This document shows, in pieces, positions 1 to 5,900 of a DNA stretch of 9,685 bases (its first letter is position 1; each line of letters starts with the position of its first letter). A program made the translations under genes and the position numbers. The DNA is taken from positions 1 to 9,685 of the forward strand of contig JBMSGE010000047.1 in assembly GCA_049414205.1 (NCBI GenBank), in the 5' to 3' direction. A model generated the notes under the pieces. It was not told where the DNA came from. It searched no databases and saw only the letters and a list, made by a program, of their open reading frames with translations. This stretch comes from Nitrosomaritimum sp049414205 (lineage in GTDB: Archaea; Thermoproteota; Nitrososphaeria; Nitrososphaerales; Nitrosopumilaceae).

Positions 1-2
1 AC

Positions 3-1151
3 TCTGAGAGTTTAAACAATGTTTTAGAAAACAAAATGATTTCAATTCAAGATGCCACTGAAATTTTTCAAAATGCAAAATCAGACCCTGCAGAGTTATT
101 TTTAACCGCACAAAAACTTCGAACCAAGTACAAAGGAAATACAGTAACGTTTTCAAAAAAAGCTTTTTTCAACATCATTAACATGTGCAGAGACACATGC
201 ACGTATTGCACATACAAGGCAGAGCCAGGTGAAGAGAAACTATCAATGATGTCAAAAGAGCAAATCAAACAAATGCTCAAACTGGCAAAAAAATATCGTT
301 GCGTGGAAGCATTATTTGTAACAGGAGAACGCCCAGAGCAGAAATATCAGGAAGCCAAAGATTGGCTAAAAGAAAATGGTTTCAAATCAACTGCAGAATA
401 TCTTACTTTTGCATCAGAATTAGCATTAGATGAAGGCCTATTCCCCCATACCAATGCTGGAAATTTAACATTTGAAGAGATGAGGGATTTGAAAAAAACA
501 AACGTGTCAATGGGTTTGATGTTGGAAAATTCCAGTGAAAGACTAATTGAAAAAGGAATGCCGCATCATTTGGCTGCAAGTAAGAGACCAAAGGAAAGAT
601 TACAAGTCTTAGAGAACGCAGGTAAACTCAAAATTCCAATGACAACAGGAATTCTAATTGGAATCGGAGAGACCCCCGAAGAAGTCATCGAATCTCTTTT
701 TGCGATAAAAGATCTTCATACAAAATACGGAAACATACAAGAAGTAATTTTACAAAACTTTCAACCAAAGCCCGACACCATGATGAAGGATTTTCCATCT
801 GCTGCCGAAAATTATTTCAAAATTATTGTTGCTTTATCCAGGGTAATCATGCCAGAAATGAATATCCAAATTCCACCAAACTTGTCACCAAAATCATATC
901 AGAGTTTCCTATCTGTTGGAATAAATGACTGGGGAGGAATTTCCCCACTTACTCCAGATTATGTAAATCCTGAATTTTCATGGCCAGAAATTAAAAAAAT
1001 AGACGAGAATTCTAAAAAATCGGGATTTGATTTGAAGTGCAGATTTCCAATATATCCTGAATTTTTTTCATCTATTAGCAAAGAGTTAAGAGAGAAGATG
1101 TCACTTATTGAAGATAAGGAAGGATTGGTAAGGGAGGAATACTGGAGATGA
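3..1151 (+). CDS. cofG: CofG, Fo synthase subunit 1 (7,8-didemethyl-8-hydroxy-5-deazariboflavin synthase), probably 5'-partial
   Basis: Radical SAM enzyme that works with CofH to build Fo, the deazaflavin chromophore of coenzyme F420, in the cytoplasm. Counting from the ATG at 36, the cluster motif CxxxCxxC is C51-C55-C58 (CRDTCTYC), followed by the usual radical SAM barrel; the GILIGIGETPEE segment near residue 205 and the PPNLSP segment near 290 are CofG-like. The frame stays open upstream of the ATG to the window edge. The upstream codons read SESLNNVLENK, which aligns with the CofH N-terminus (DILNRTLSEKEIS) in the same register, so I place the true start outside the window; ATG 36 has no Shine-Dalgarno site. 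The stop overlaps the cofH start (ATGA), implying translational coupling. Family assignment is very secure; only the start is uncertain. Confidence 0.95.
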   Translation, partial: SESLNNVLENKMISIQDATEIFQNAKSDPAELFLTAQKLRTKYKGNTVTFSKKAFFNIINMCRDTCTYCTYKAEPGEEKLSMMSKEQIKQMLKLAKKYRCVEALFVTGERPEQKYQEAKDWLKENGFKSTAEYLTFASELALDEGLFPHTNAGNLTFEEMRDLKKTNVSMGLMLENSSERLIEKGMPHHLAASKRPKERLQVLENAGKLKIPMTTGILIGIGETPEEVIESLFAIKDLHTKYGNIQEVILQNFQPKPDTMMKDFPSAAENYFKIIVALSRVIMPEMNIQIPPNLSPKSYQSFLSVGINDWGGISPLTPDYVNPEFSWPEIKKIDENSKKSGFDLKCRFPIYPEFFSSISKELREKMSLIEDKEGLVREEYWR

Positions 1152-2407
1152 TTACTAACATTGATTCTTTGTTTAGAAATGCTGATCCTATAATCGCCGA
1201 TATCTTAAACAGAACTTTATCAGAAAAAGAAATTTCTGCAAAAGAAGGACTTGCACTTTACAATTCAGATGGCATGGACTTTCATCTTATCGGATTAGTA
1301 GCTGATGAAATTAGAAAGAGAAGAGTAGGAAATATTGTAACTTATGTAGTAAATAGAAATATCAATTTCACAAATGTTTGCATAAAGCAATGTGGTTTTT
1401 GTGCATTTAGTAGAGACTTTAGAGAAGAAGAAGGGTACTTTTTACCCACAGAAGAGATAGTTCGCCGAGCAAAAGAAGCCCATCAACTAGGAGCCACTGA
1501 AGTGTGTATTCAAGCTGGATTGCCTCCAGACATGGAAGGAGATGTGTATGAAAACATTTGTCGTGCAATAAAAAATGAAATTCCAGATATTCATATTCAC
1601 GGATTCTCACCAGAAGAAGTTCTGTATGGTGCCACAAGATCAAAAACTTCAATTGATGAATATTTGAAAAGGCTCAAAGAATCCGGAGTAGATACTCTTC
1701 CTGGTACAGCAGCTGAGATTTTAGATCAAGGGTTAAGAGACAAAATATCCCCTGGAAGAATTAGCGTAAAGGATTGGATTGACATCATCAAAACTGCGCA
1801 CAAAATGGGAATAAACACAACCTCGACAATGATGTTTGGACATATGGAAACCCCACAGGATAGGGTGGAACACATTGCAAAAATTAGAGACATTCAAAAA
1901 GAAACAGGAGGATTTACAGAGTTTGTACCACTTGATTTCATTCACAGTGAGGCCCCAATGTACAAACATCAACTCCACGAAGGAATCAAACAAGGGGGAA
2001 GTGGAAAAGATGTTTTGTTAACTCATGCTATTGCAAGAATCATGTTAAACAATTACATCGACAATATTCAAATGTCGTGGGTAAAAGAGGGGCAAAAAAT
2101 GTCCCAATTACTATTGATGTGGGGAGCAAATGATTTTGGAGGCACGCTGATTAACGAGAGCATTTCAACATCAGCTGGTTCAGAACACGGTCAACTATTA
2201 AGACCCAAAGAAATCAAAAGAGTCGTAAGAGAAATTGGCAGAATCCCAGCAGAAAGAAATACCAAATACAAGATTCTAAAAAGATTTGATGGTGCAGATG
2301 AAAAAGATGAAGAACTCGACAAGATTAAGGATGTTTCACAGTTTGGCTCATATGTGGAATTAGTAAAGATAGACAAATACAAATACAAAAATCCAAGGAA
2401 AGAGTAA
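1148..2407 (+). CDS. cofH: CofH, Fo synthase subunit 2 (5-amino-6-(D-ribitylamino)uracil-L-tyrosine 4-hydroxyphenyl transferase)
   Basis: Second radical SAM half of Fo synthase: it joins a tyrosine-derived hydroxybenzyl group to 5-amino-6-ribitylaminouracil, and CofG then closes the deazaflavin ring. The cluster motif is C78-C82-C85 inside NFTNVCIKQCGFCAF, the CofH form of the motif. Further family segments are TSTMMFGHMETPQDR (about 225-240), FVPLDFIHSEAP (about 258-270) and WGANDFGGT (about 324-332). At 419 residues it is a full-length stand-alone protein, as in archaea, rather than half of an FbiC fusion. The start ATG overlaps the cofG stop in ATGA, and a purine-rich GGGAGGA lies just upstream (about 1132-1138), supporting this start. 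MqnC/MqnE of the futalosine pathway are relatives, but adjacency to cofG and the motif wording favour CofH. Confidence 0.95.
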   Translation: MITNIDSLFRNADPIIADILNRTLSEKEISAKEGLALYNSDGMDFHLIGLVADEIRKRRVGNIVTYVVNRNINFTNVCIKQCGFCAFSRDFREEEGYFLPTEEIVRRAKEAHQLGATEVCIQAGLPPDMEGDVYENICRAIKNEIPDIHIHGFSPEEVLYGATRSKTSIDEYLKRLKESGVDTLPGTAAEILDQGLRDKISPGRISVKDWIDIIKTAHKMGINTTSTMMFGHMETPQDRVEHIAKIRDIQKETGGFTEFVPLDFIHSEAPMYKHQLHEGIKQGGSGKDVLLTHAIARIMLNNYIDNIQMSWVKEGQKMSQLLLMWGANDFGGTLINESISTSAGSEHGQLLRPKEIKRVVREIGRIPAERNTKYKILKRFDGADEKDEELDKIKDVSQFGSYVELVKIDKYKYKNPRKE

Positions 2408-3769
2408 TTGTCTGCCTTAGAAAAGGCCTTAGATCATTCAAAAAAAATAGGAATCAACGAATGTGAAATTGTTTGCATTAAAAAAAATATTACAACTGTT
2501 AGAATTACCGATTCTGAAATCTTTGAGATAAAACAAAATCATGATGAAAACTATGGAATAAGAATAATTCATGATAAAAAAATATGCTCAATTCAAACAA
2601 GCGATAATGAAGATTTACTAAGATCCATAGATAGTTCACAGAACACAGTAAATCATCTAAAGCCTAGGAAATTCTGGAAGTCCCTACCACACGAAACAAA
2701 ATCAAAACTAAAACTTGACGGAACATATGATAAAAAATTAGAACAGATTTCAGGTTCAAAGGCAGCTGATATCGCACAAATTATGATAAATAACGCGCTA
2801 GATAGTAAAGTCAATGCCATATCAGGCTCACTTAACATAGTTTCTGAGAATTTTGAAATTGCAAACTCCAATGGTCTCTGTGAACAAGAAAATGGAACAT
2901 ACATTGCAGGAATAATAAACGCCGATTCCAATTTTGGCTTATCAGAGGTTTCAGGAATAGGACAAGCATGTTGCAGAACCCTAGACAAATTCACTCCAGA
3001 ACAAATCGGACAGGATGCCAAAACCATGTGTGTCGAATCAATAAATCCCCAAAAATGTGAAAGTGGAGAATACTCTATTATTTTTGAGCCTTATTCTGTG
3101 GGAGAGCTTTTAGCTTTTGTGGTAGCATCAAATTTTGATTTGAAGACTTTTTCAGAAAAAAAGAGTTGTTTTTCTAATTCTTTTAACGAAAAGATTGCCG
3201 TAGATAATTTTAGTTTGATAGACAATCCACACATACCTCAAGGGATAGGATCAAAATCTTTTGATGATGAAGGAGTAAAAACAAAAGTAAACAAACTTGT
3301 AGACAATGGAGTATTTTGTAAAACATACAGTAATCTCTTTGATAGTTTCAAAGAAAATACAGAGTCCTCTGGAAATGCGTCAAGGCCTGGGTCCCCTATG
3401 GGAAGAAGTTCAGAAGCTATCCCCATATCAGCACCACACAACATGCAAATAGAATCTGGAGACATGTCGCAAGACGAAATAATCAAAGACACAAAACACG
3501 GGTTGTTAGTAGGCCGACTATGGTACACTTATGCAGTAAATCCAATCAAAGGAGATTTTTCTTGTACCGCAAGAAGTGGAGTAAGAATAATTGAGAACGG
3601 AGAAATCAAAAGCCCTGGAAAATCTGTCAGGATAATTCACAACCTGCCAAATCTAATACAAAACATTTCAGCTATTGGCAACAATAAGAGAAATGTTTTA
3701 CAGTGGGCATCTCTTCCATCAATTGTTCCATCCATCAAAGCAGAAAAAATCCATGTAAATCCAATTTAA
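2408..3769 (+). CDS. TldE/PmbA-like protein (TldD/PmbA family, non-catalytic subunit type)
   Basis: Member of the TldD/PmbA family, whose TldD-TldE heterodimers are proteases that process unfolded or modified peptides (microcin B17, CcdA). The 453 residues match the family's usual size. The N-terminal domain (about 1-190) starts with an ALEKALDHSKKIG helix; the C-terminal domain carries EPYSVGELLAF (227-237), FDDEGVKTK (285-293) and GDFSCTARSG (382-391), all typical of PmbA/TldE. The HExxxH zinc motif of TldD is absent, so this should be the TldE-like partner. No TldD is in the window. The start is TTG, directly after the cofH TAA; no in-frame Met occurs for over 120 residues, so TTG is needed to keep the N-terminal domain. 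It is the last gene of the cofG-cofH operon. A link to F420 is inferred only from position. Confidence 0.85.
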   Translation: MSALEKALDHSKKIGINECEIVCIKKNITTVRITDSEIFEIKQNHDENYGIRIIHDKKICSIQTSDNEDLLRSIDSSQNTVNHLKPRKFWKSLPHETKSKLKLDGTYDKKLEQISGSKAADIAQIMINNALDSKVNAISGSLNIVSENFEIANSNGLCEQENGTYIAGIINADSNFGLSEVSGIGQACCRTLDKFTPEQIGQDAKTMCVESINPQKCESGEYSIIFEPYSVGELLAFVVASNFDLKTFSEKKSCFSNSFNEKIAVDNFSLIDNPHIPQGIGSKSFDDEGVKTKVNKLVDNGVFCKTYSNLFDSFKENTESSGNASRPGSPMGRSSEAIPISAPHNMQIESGDMSQDEIIKDTKHGLLVGRLWYTYAVNPIKGDFSCTARSGVRIIENGEIKSPGKSVRIIHNLPNLIQNISAIGNNKRNVLQWASLPSIVPSIKAEKIHVNPI

Positions 3770-3770
3770 G

Positions 3771-3783
3771 GCCTATTTTAGGC
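3771..3783. terminator. Short perfect hairpin between convergent genes
   Basis: GCCTA-TTT-TAGGC forms a perfect 5-bp stem with a 3-nt loop in the 23-nt gap between the TldE-like gene stop and the end of the exchanger gene on the other strand. Being symmetric, it could mark transcript ends on both strands. It has no long T-tract, so a terminator role is only suggested by its place. Confidence 0.35.
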
Positions 3784-3792
3784 ACAAAATAT

Positions 3793-4728
3793 TCAGATAA
3801 AGAAAGTTACCACAAGATATGCCACGTATGCTATTGCCAATACAAATCCCATCGTCTTGTTTATCACTCTCAGTTTTAATGCAACTAGAAGAGACAAACT
3901 AAAGGCAATCATTATTGCATAATCAATGAAAACTCCAGGAGCAATCAAGACACTTCCAAGTGCCGCACCAACTCCCATTATCATCAAAATATTGTAAATG
4001 TTGCTTCCAATGATATTTCCAACTCCAATGTCTGTGTGTCCTTTACGAATTGCAATAATAGATGTGATTAATTCTGGAAGAGAAGTTCCGATTGCAATCA
4101 CAGTAAGACCAATTATTTTTTCAGATAAACCAAATTCCTTTGCCAGCACTACTGCATTTTCAACTGTAAGATAAGCCCCTACTCCTAGTAGTACAACACC
4201 AATTACAATTAGACCTCCCGCTTTGAGATAGACTCCATTTTTTGTCTCACTTATCTCCTCGTCAGTTTCATCTCGTTGTTTTTTTGCATCTCGATAAGTA
4301 TAAACTGCAAAAATCAATAGAGATGCCAATAAAATCCCACCATCGTATTGCGAGAGCTCACCATCAACAGACAGTGCAACTAGTAAAAGAGAAACACCTA
4401 ACATTATTGGAATTTCTTTTCTCAGTGTTGTGCGACTAACAGCTAGTGGGACAATTATAGCTGCAATACCAATAACCATTCCAACATTTGCAATATTACT
4501 TCCGATGATATTTCCCAAAATTATTTCGCTGTGTTCGCCAGCTGCTGCAATGCTTGCAGCTAATTCCGGAGTAGAAGTACCATATGCTACAACGGTCATT
4601 CCTATTACCAAGTTACTAATTCGAAGTTTTTTGGCAATAACTACGCCGCCACTGACTAGCCAGTTTCCTCCAAAACACAGCATTGCCAAACCTACTGCAG
4701 TAAGGATGGCATTGATGGTAATATCCAT
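3793..4728 (-). CDS. CaCA-family cation exchanger (Na+/Ca2+ exchanger type, YrbG/NCX_Mj-like)
   Basis: Membrane antiporter expected to exchange Ca2+ for Na+ or H+. The 311-residue protein has about ten hydrophobic helices in two inverted halves joined by a charged cytoplasmic loop (about 146-166). The two alpha-repeat signatures are plain: GTSTPEL (50-56, Glu55) with GNIIGSNIAN (72-81), and GTSLPEL (214-220, Glu219) with GNIIGSNIYN (237-246). The two glutamates match the ion-binding pair of NCX_Mj. By spacing from Glu219, the position of NCX_Mj Asp240 is Asn246 here, which could alter ion choice. Length and topology are complete for prokaryotic members. It faces the cofGH operon convergently and has its own TATA-like box upstream. 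The exact ion is not provable from sequence. Confidence 0.92.
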   Translation of the reverse strand: MDITINAILTAVGLAMLCFGGNWLVSGGVVIAKKLRISNLVIGMTVVAYGTSTPELAASIAAAGEHSEIILGNIIGSNIANVGMVIGIAAIIVPLAVSRTTLRKEIPIMLGVSLLLVALSVDGELSQYDGGILLASLLIFAVYTYRDAKKQRDETDEEISETKNGVYLKAGGLIVIGVVLLGVGAYLTVENAVVLAKEFGLSEKIIGLTVIAIGTSLPELITSIIAIRKGHTDIGVGNIIGSNIYNILMIMGVGAALGSVLIAPGVFIDYAIMIAFSLSLLVALKLRVINKTMGFVLAIAYVAYLVVTFFI

Positions 4729-4750
4729 ACAGAAAGTTCAGGCATAGGTC

Positions 4751-4759
4751 GTTTAAAGG
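4751..4759 (-). promoter_or_regulatory. Probable TATA box for the cation exchanger
   Basis: Read on the minus strand this is CCTTTAAAC, centred about 27 nt before the exchanger ATG. This predicts a transcript beginning at or within a few nucleotides of the start codon, as in leaderless archaeal mRNAs. Confidence 0.4.
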
Positions 4760-4858
4760 AGATGATATACCTATAATTCACAATCCTAACAACTGTGATA
4801 AACCTGAAAAATTACAAATTACGCCTAAAGGAGTTACATTTTGCGCACACCCTAAAAC

Positions 4859-4881
4859 GGTAGCAAATGGATTTTGCTGCC
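4859..4881. promoter_or_regulatory. 23-nt inverted repeat upstream of the small membrane-protein promoter
   Basis: GGTAGCAAA-TGGAT-TTTGCTGCC is a 9-bp inverted repeat with one T/G mismatch (a G-U pair in RNA) and a 5-nt loop. It ends about 20 bp before the TATA box at 4902-4910 and lies in the gap between two divergent genes. It could be an operator for either gene or a hairpin in an unannotated transcript. No T-tract follows directly, so a terminator is less likely. Confidence 0.45.
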
Positions 4882-4901
4882 TTTACAACACAGTAGATCT
4901 A

Positions 4902-4910
4902 TTTTTAAAT
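4902..4910 (+). promoter_or_regulatory. TATA box for the DUF5654-like gene
   Basis: TTTTTAAAT fits the archaeal TATA consensus. It predicts a transcription start near 4930, giving a short leader of about 15 nt that holds the Shine-Dalgarno site at 4933-4939. Confidence 0.6.
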
Positions 4911-4932
4911 CCCATTAAGATTTTTGCGATTT

Positions 4933-4939
4933 AGGAGGG
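4933..4939 (+). promoter_or_regulatory. Strong Shine-Dalgarno site
   Basis: AGGAGGG lies 6 nt before the ATG at 4946. It stands out because most monocistronic starts in this window have no such site and seem leaderless or nearly so. It fixes the start of the small membrane protein. Confidence 0.75.
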
Positions 4940-4945
4940 AAAAAT

Positions 4946-5203
4946 ATGGCCGATGATGAAGAAAAACCAGTTCCGCTTAAAGTGGAAGTTTTAGATAAAA
5001 TTGCAGCATTAGTTACTGCAGCATTTGGTTTGGTAGCAGCTCTAGCTTGGAACGAAGCAATCAAAACAATTTTCAAAGAAATTTTTGGAACAGCTGATGC
5101 AGTAGCTCCAATGCTAATTTATGCAATTGTTGTTACTATCATTGCAGTGATTCTAACTATTGTTGTTGCAAGAGCAGCATCTAAAGCAAAAGCTAACGCA
5201 TAA
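4946..5203 (+). CDS. Small two-helix membrane protein, DUF5654-like
   Basis: An 85-residue protein of unknown function. A charged, acidic N-terminus (about 1-18) precedes a first hydrophobic helix (about 19-37) carrying LVTAAFGLVAALAWNEAI, wording typical of small archaeal DUF5654 membrane proteins. An amphipathic stretch KTIFKEIFG follows, then a second helix (about 54-75) and a basic tail ending in SKAKANA. Two membrane spans with both charged ends probably on the same side are predicted. It is transcribed alone: own TATA box, unusually strong Shine-Dalgarno, and a T-rich terminator right after the stop, suggesting high expression. Family identity is from recognition of the core motif; function is unknown. 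Confidence 0.85.
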   Translation: MADDEEKPVPLKVEVLDKIAALVTAAFGLVAALAWNEAIKTIFKEIFGTADAVAPMLIYAIVVTIIAVILTIVVARAASKAKANA

Positions 5204-5212
5204 AGCAAATAA

Positions 5213-5233
5213 TTTTTTTATTTTTTATTTTTT
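5213..5233 (+). terminator. T-rich transcription terminator
   Basis: Ten nt after the stop of the small membrane protein comes a run of T7, T6 and T6 broken by single A residues. Long T-tracts like this end transcription by archaeal RNA polymerase without needing a hairpin. Confidence 0.7.
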
Positions 5234-5251
5234 AAACTCTAAAAGAAACTA

Positions 5252-5293
5252 AAAGAAAAAAATTAGTGATTTACCAATTGTGTGATTACTAAT
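5252..5293 (-). terminator. Hairpin plus T-tract terminator of the carbonic-anhydrase-like gene
   Basis: On the minus strand an inverted repeat (ATTAGTAATC and AATCACTAAT, 12-nt loop, two mismatches, positions 5262-5293) starts at the stop codon and is followed by a T-rich run (complement of 5252-5262). With the T-tract at 5213-5233 it forms a back-to-back terminator zone between convergent genes. Confidence 0.5.
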
Positions 5294-5664
5294 CAAACAG
5301 TTCGGACAGTCCAAGTGCCATCTACCCATGCACCAACTACTTTTACGCCAAGATTCCAGGAAGTAATCACCTCTACGCATTTTTTTATGTGAGAGATATG
5401 CTCTTCTTCAGAAACAGGATTACCTGCACAATCATGATGGCCTGAGACTACAATTAGTCCAGATTTGTGTGCATTGATAGAAATTCCAACTTTGGCTTTA
5501 ATAGAATCCAAATCATTGCTTTCTGCTACTTTTTTATCCACTCCAGGTTCTGTTATGGTATCAACAAAGTCAACAGAATAATTTTCTTTAATCCAGTTTG
5601 CCAAAGGGATTTGTATTCTACCATCCATACAGGTAACAGATGTTCCAAATTTTCCTTCTGCCAT
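5293..5664 (-). CDS. Short beta-carbonic-anhydrase-like protein
   Basis: A 123-residue soluble protein carrying the zinc-site signature of beta-carbonic anhydrases: C12-x-D14-x-R16 (CMDGR, compare CxDSR) and H76-x-x-C79 (GHHDCAG). These give the Cys2His zinc ligands and the Asp-Arg dyad. A beta-strand-like GLIVVSGHHDC segment sits as in the parent fold. It is much shorter than classical beta-CAs (about 200 residues), lacking most of the C-terminal region, and resembles the small putative carbonic anhydrases of the Pro_CA_2 type. Expected reaction: CO2 hydration to bicarbonate, but other zinc chemistry is possible. There is no signal peptide. It is monocistronic, divergent from the winged-helix gene. 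In an ammonia-oxidising archaeon, supplying bicarbonate to the 3-hydroxypropionate/4-hydroxybutyrate cycle would be a natural role (inference). Confidence 0.8.
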   Translation of the reverse strand: MAEGKFGTSVTCMDGRIQIPLANWIKENYSVDFVDTITEPGVDKKVAESNDLDSIKAKVGISINAHKSGLIVVSGHHDCAGNPVSEEEHISHIKKCVEVITSWNLGVKVVGAWVDGTWTVRTV

Positions 5665-5686
5665 GATAAGAGTGTGAATTAGTAGT

Positions 5687-5697
5687 GTATTAATTTT
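5687..5697 (-). promoter_or_regulatory. Possible TATA box of the carbonic-anhydrase-like gene
   Basis: On the minus strand this AT-rich stretch reads AAAATTAATAC, centred about 27 nt before the ATG, predicting a leaderless or nearly leaderless transcript. The match to consensus is loose. Confidence 0.35.
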
Positions 5698-5741
5698 GTT
5701 TGAATTTAGCAGAAAATAAAATCAATTCAGACCCATTGAAT

Positions 5742-5752
5742 CTTAAAAATAG
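5742..5752 (+). promoter_or_regulatory. TATA-like box far upstream of the regulator gene
   Basis: CTTAAAAATAG is a good archaeal TATA match about 150 nt before the winged-helix start. A transcript from here would start near 5775 and carry a long leader or be a small RNA. No gene starts at the right distance, so it may be chance. Confidence 0.3.
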
Positions 5753-5790
5753 TATAACTCACAAACACCAAACCAAATCTTTCTTGAAAA

Positions 5791-5862
5791 TACTAGATTT
5801 GTACTAGATCGCCAGGCAAGGAAGTGTAAAAAAATCACCTAGGAGAGCAAAAAATATCCTAG
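5791..5862. repeat. Cluster of CTAG-centred short repeats upstream of the regulator promoter
   Basis: TACTAGAT occurs twice 11 bp apart (5791-5798 and 5802-5809), one helical turn. It is followed by CCTAGGA (5838-5844) and TCCTAG (5857-5862), which form an inverted repeat. Four CTAG tetramers within 72 bp of non-coding DNA just before a TATA box look like a protein-binding array. A role is inferred. Confidence 0.4.
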
Positions 5863-5870
5863 ATTAACAT

Positions 5871-5878
5871 TAATAAAG
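5871..5878 (+). promoter_or_regulatory. TATA box of the winged-helix gene
   Basis: TAATAAAG lies 22-29 nt before the ATG at 5900, the spacing for transcription starting at the start codon itself. No Shine-Dalgarno site is present, which fits a leaderless mRNA. Confidence 0.5.
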
Positions 5879-5883
5879 TAATG

Positions 5884-5900
5884 TACCGTACCATACGGTA
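5884..5900. promoter_or_regulatory. Perfect 17-bp inverted repeat, probable operator
   Basis: TACCGTA-CCA-TACGGTA is a perfect 7-bp inverted repeat with a 3-bp spacer. It fills the space between the TATA box and the ATG and ends on the A of the start codon, so a bound dimer would block initiation. The neighbouring winged-helix protein is the obvious candidate ligand (autoregulation, inferred). Confidence 0.65.

Noticed and set aside
1148..2407. MqnE/MqnC of futalosine menaquinone synthesis in place of CofH
   Set aside because: The adjacent cofG and the CofH-type wording around the cysteine motif fit F420 synthesis better.
2653..3027. A 124-codon open frame on the minus strand inside the TldE-like gene
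   Set aside because: No recognisable domain, no promoter, and fully contained in a gene with family motifs on the other strand.
4430..4747. Plus-strand open frame across the exchanger gene start
   Set aside because: Antisense shadow of the membrane helices; it has no start signals and no motif.
4755..4815. C/D-box-like pieces (GATGATA, GTGATAA, CTGA) suggesting a guide RNA
   Set aside because: The box C matches are imperfect and the CTGA lies too close to leave a guide of the needed length.
5742..5800. A small RNA gene started by the CTTAAAAATAG box
   Set aside because: No stable hairpin or terminator follows; kept only as a low-confidence promoter-like site.
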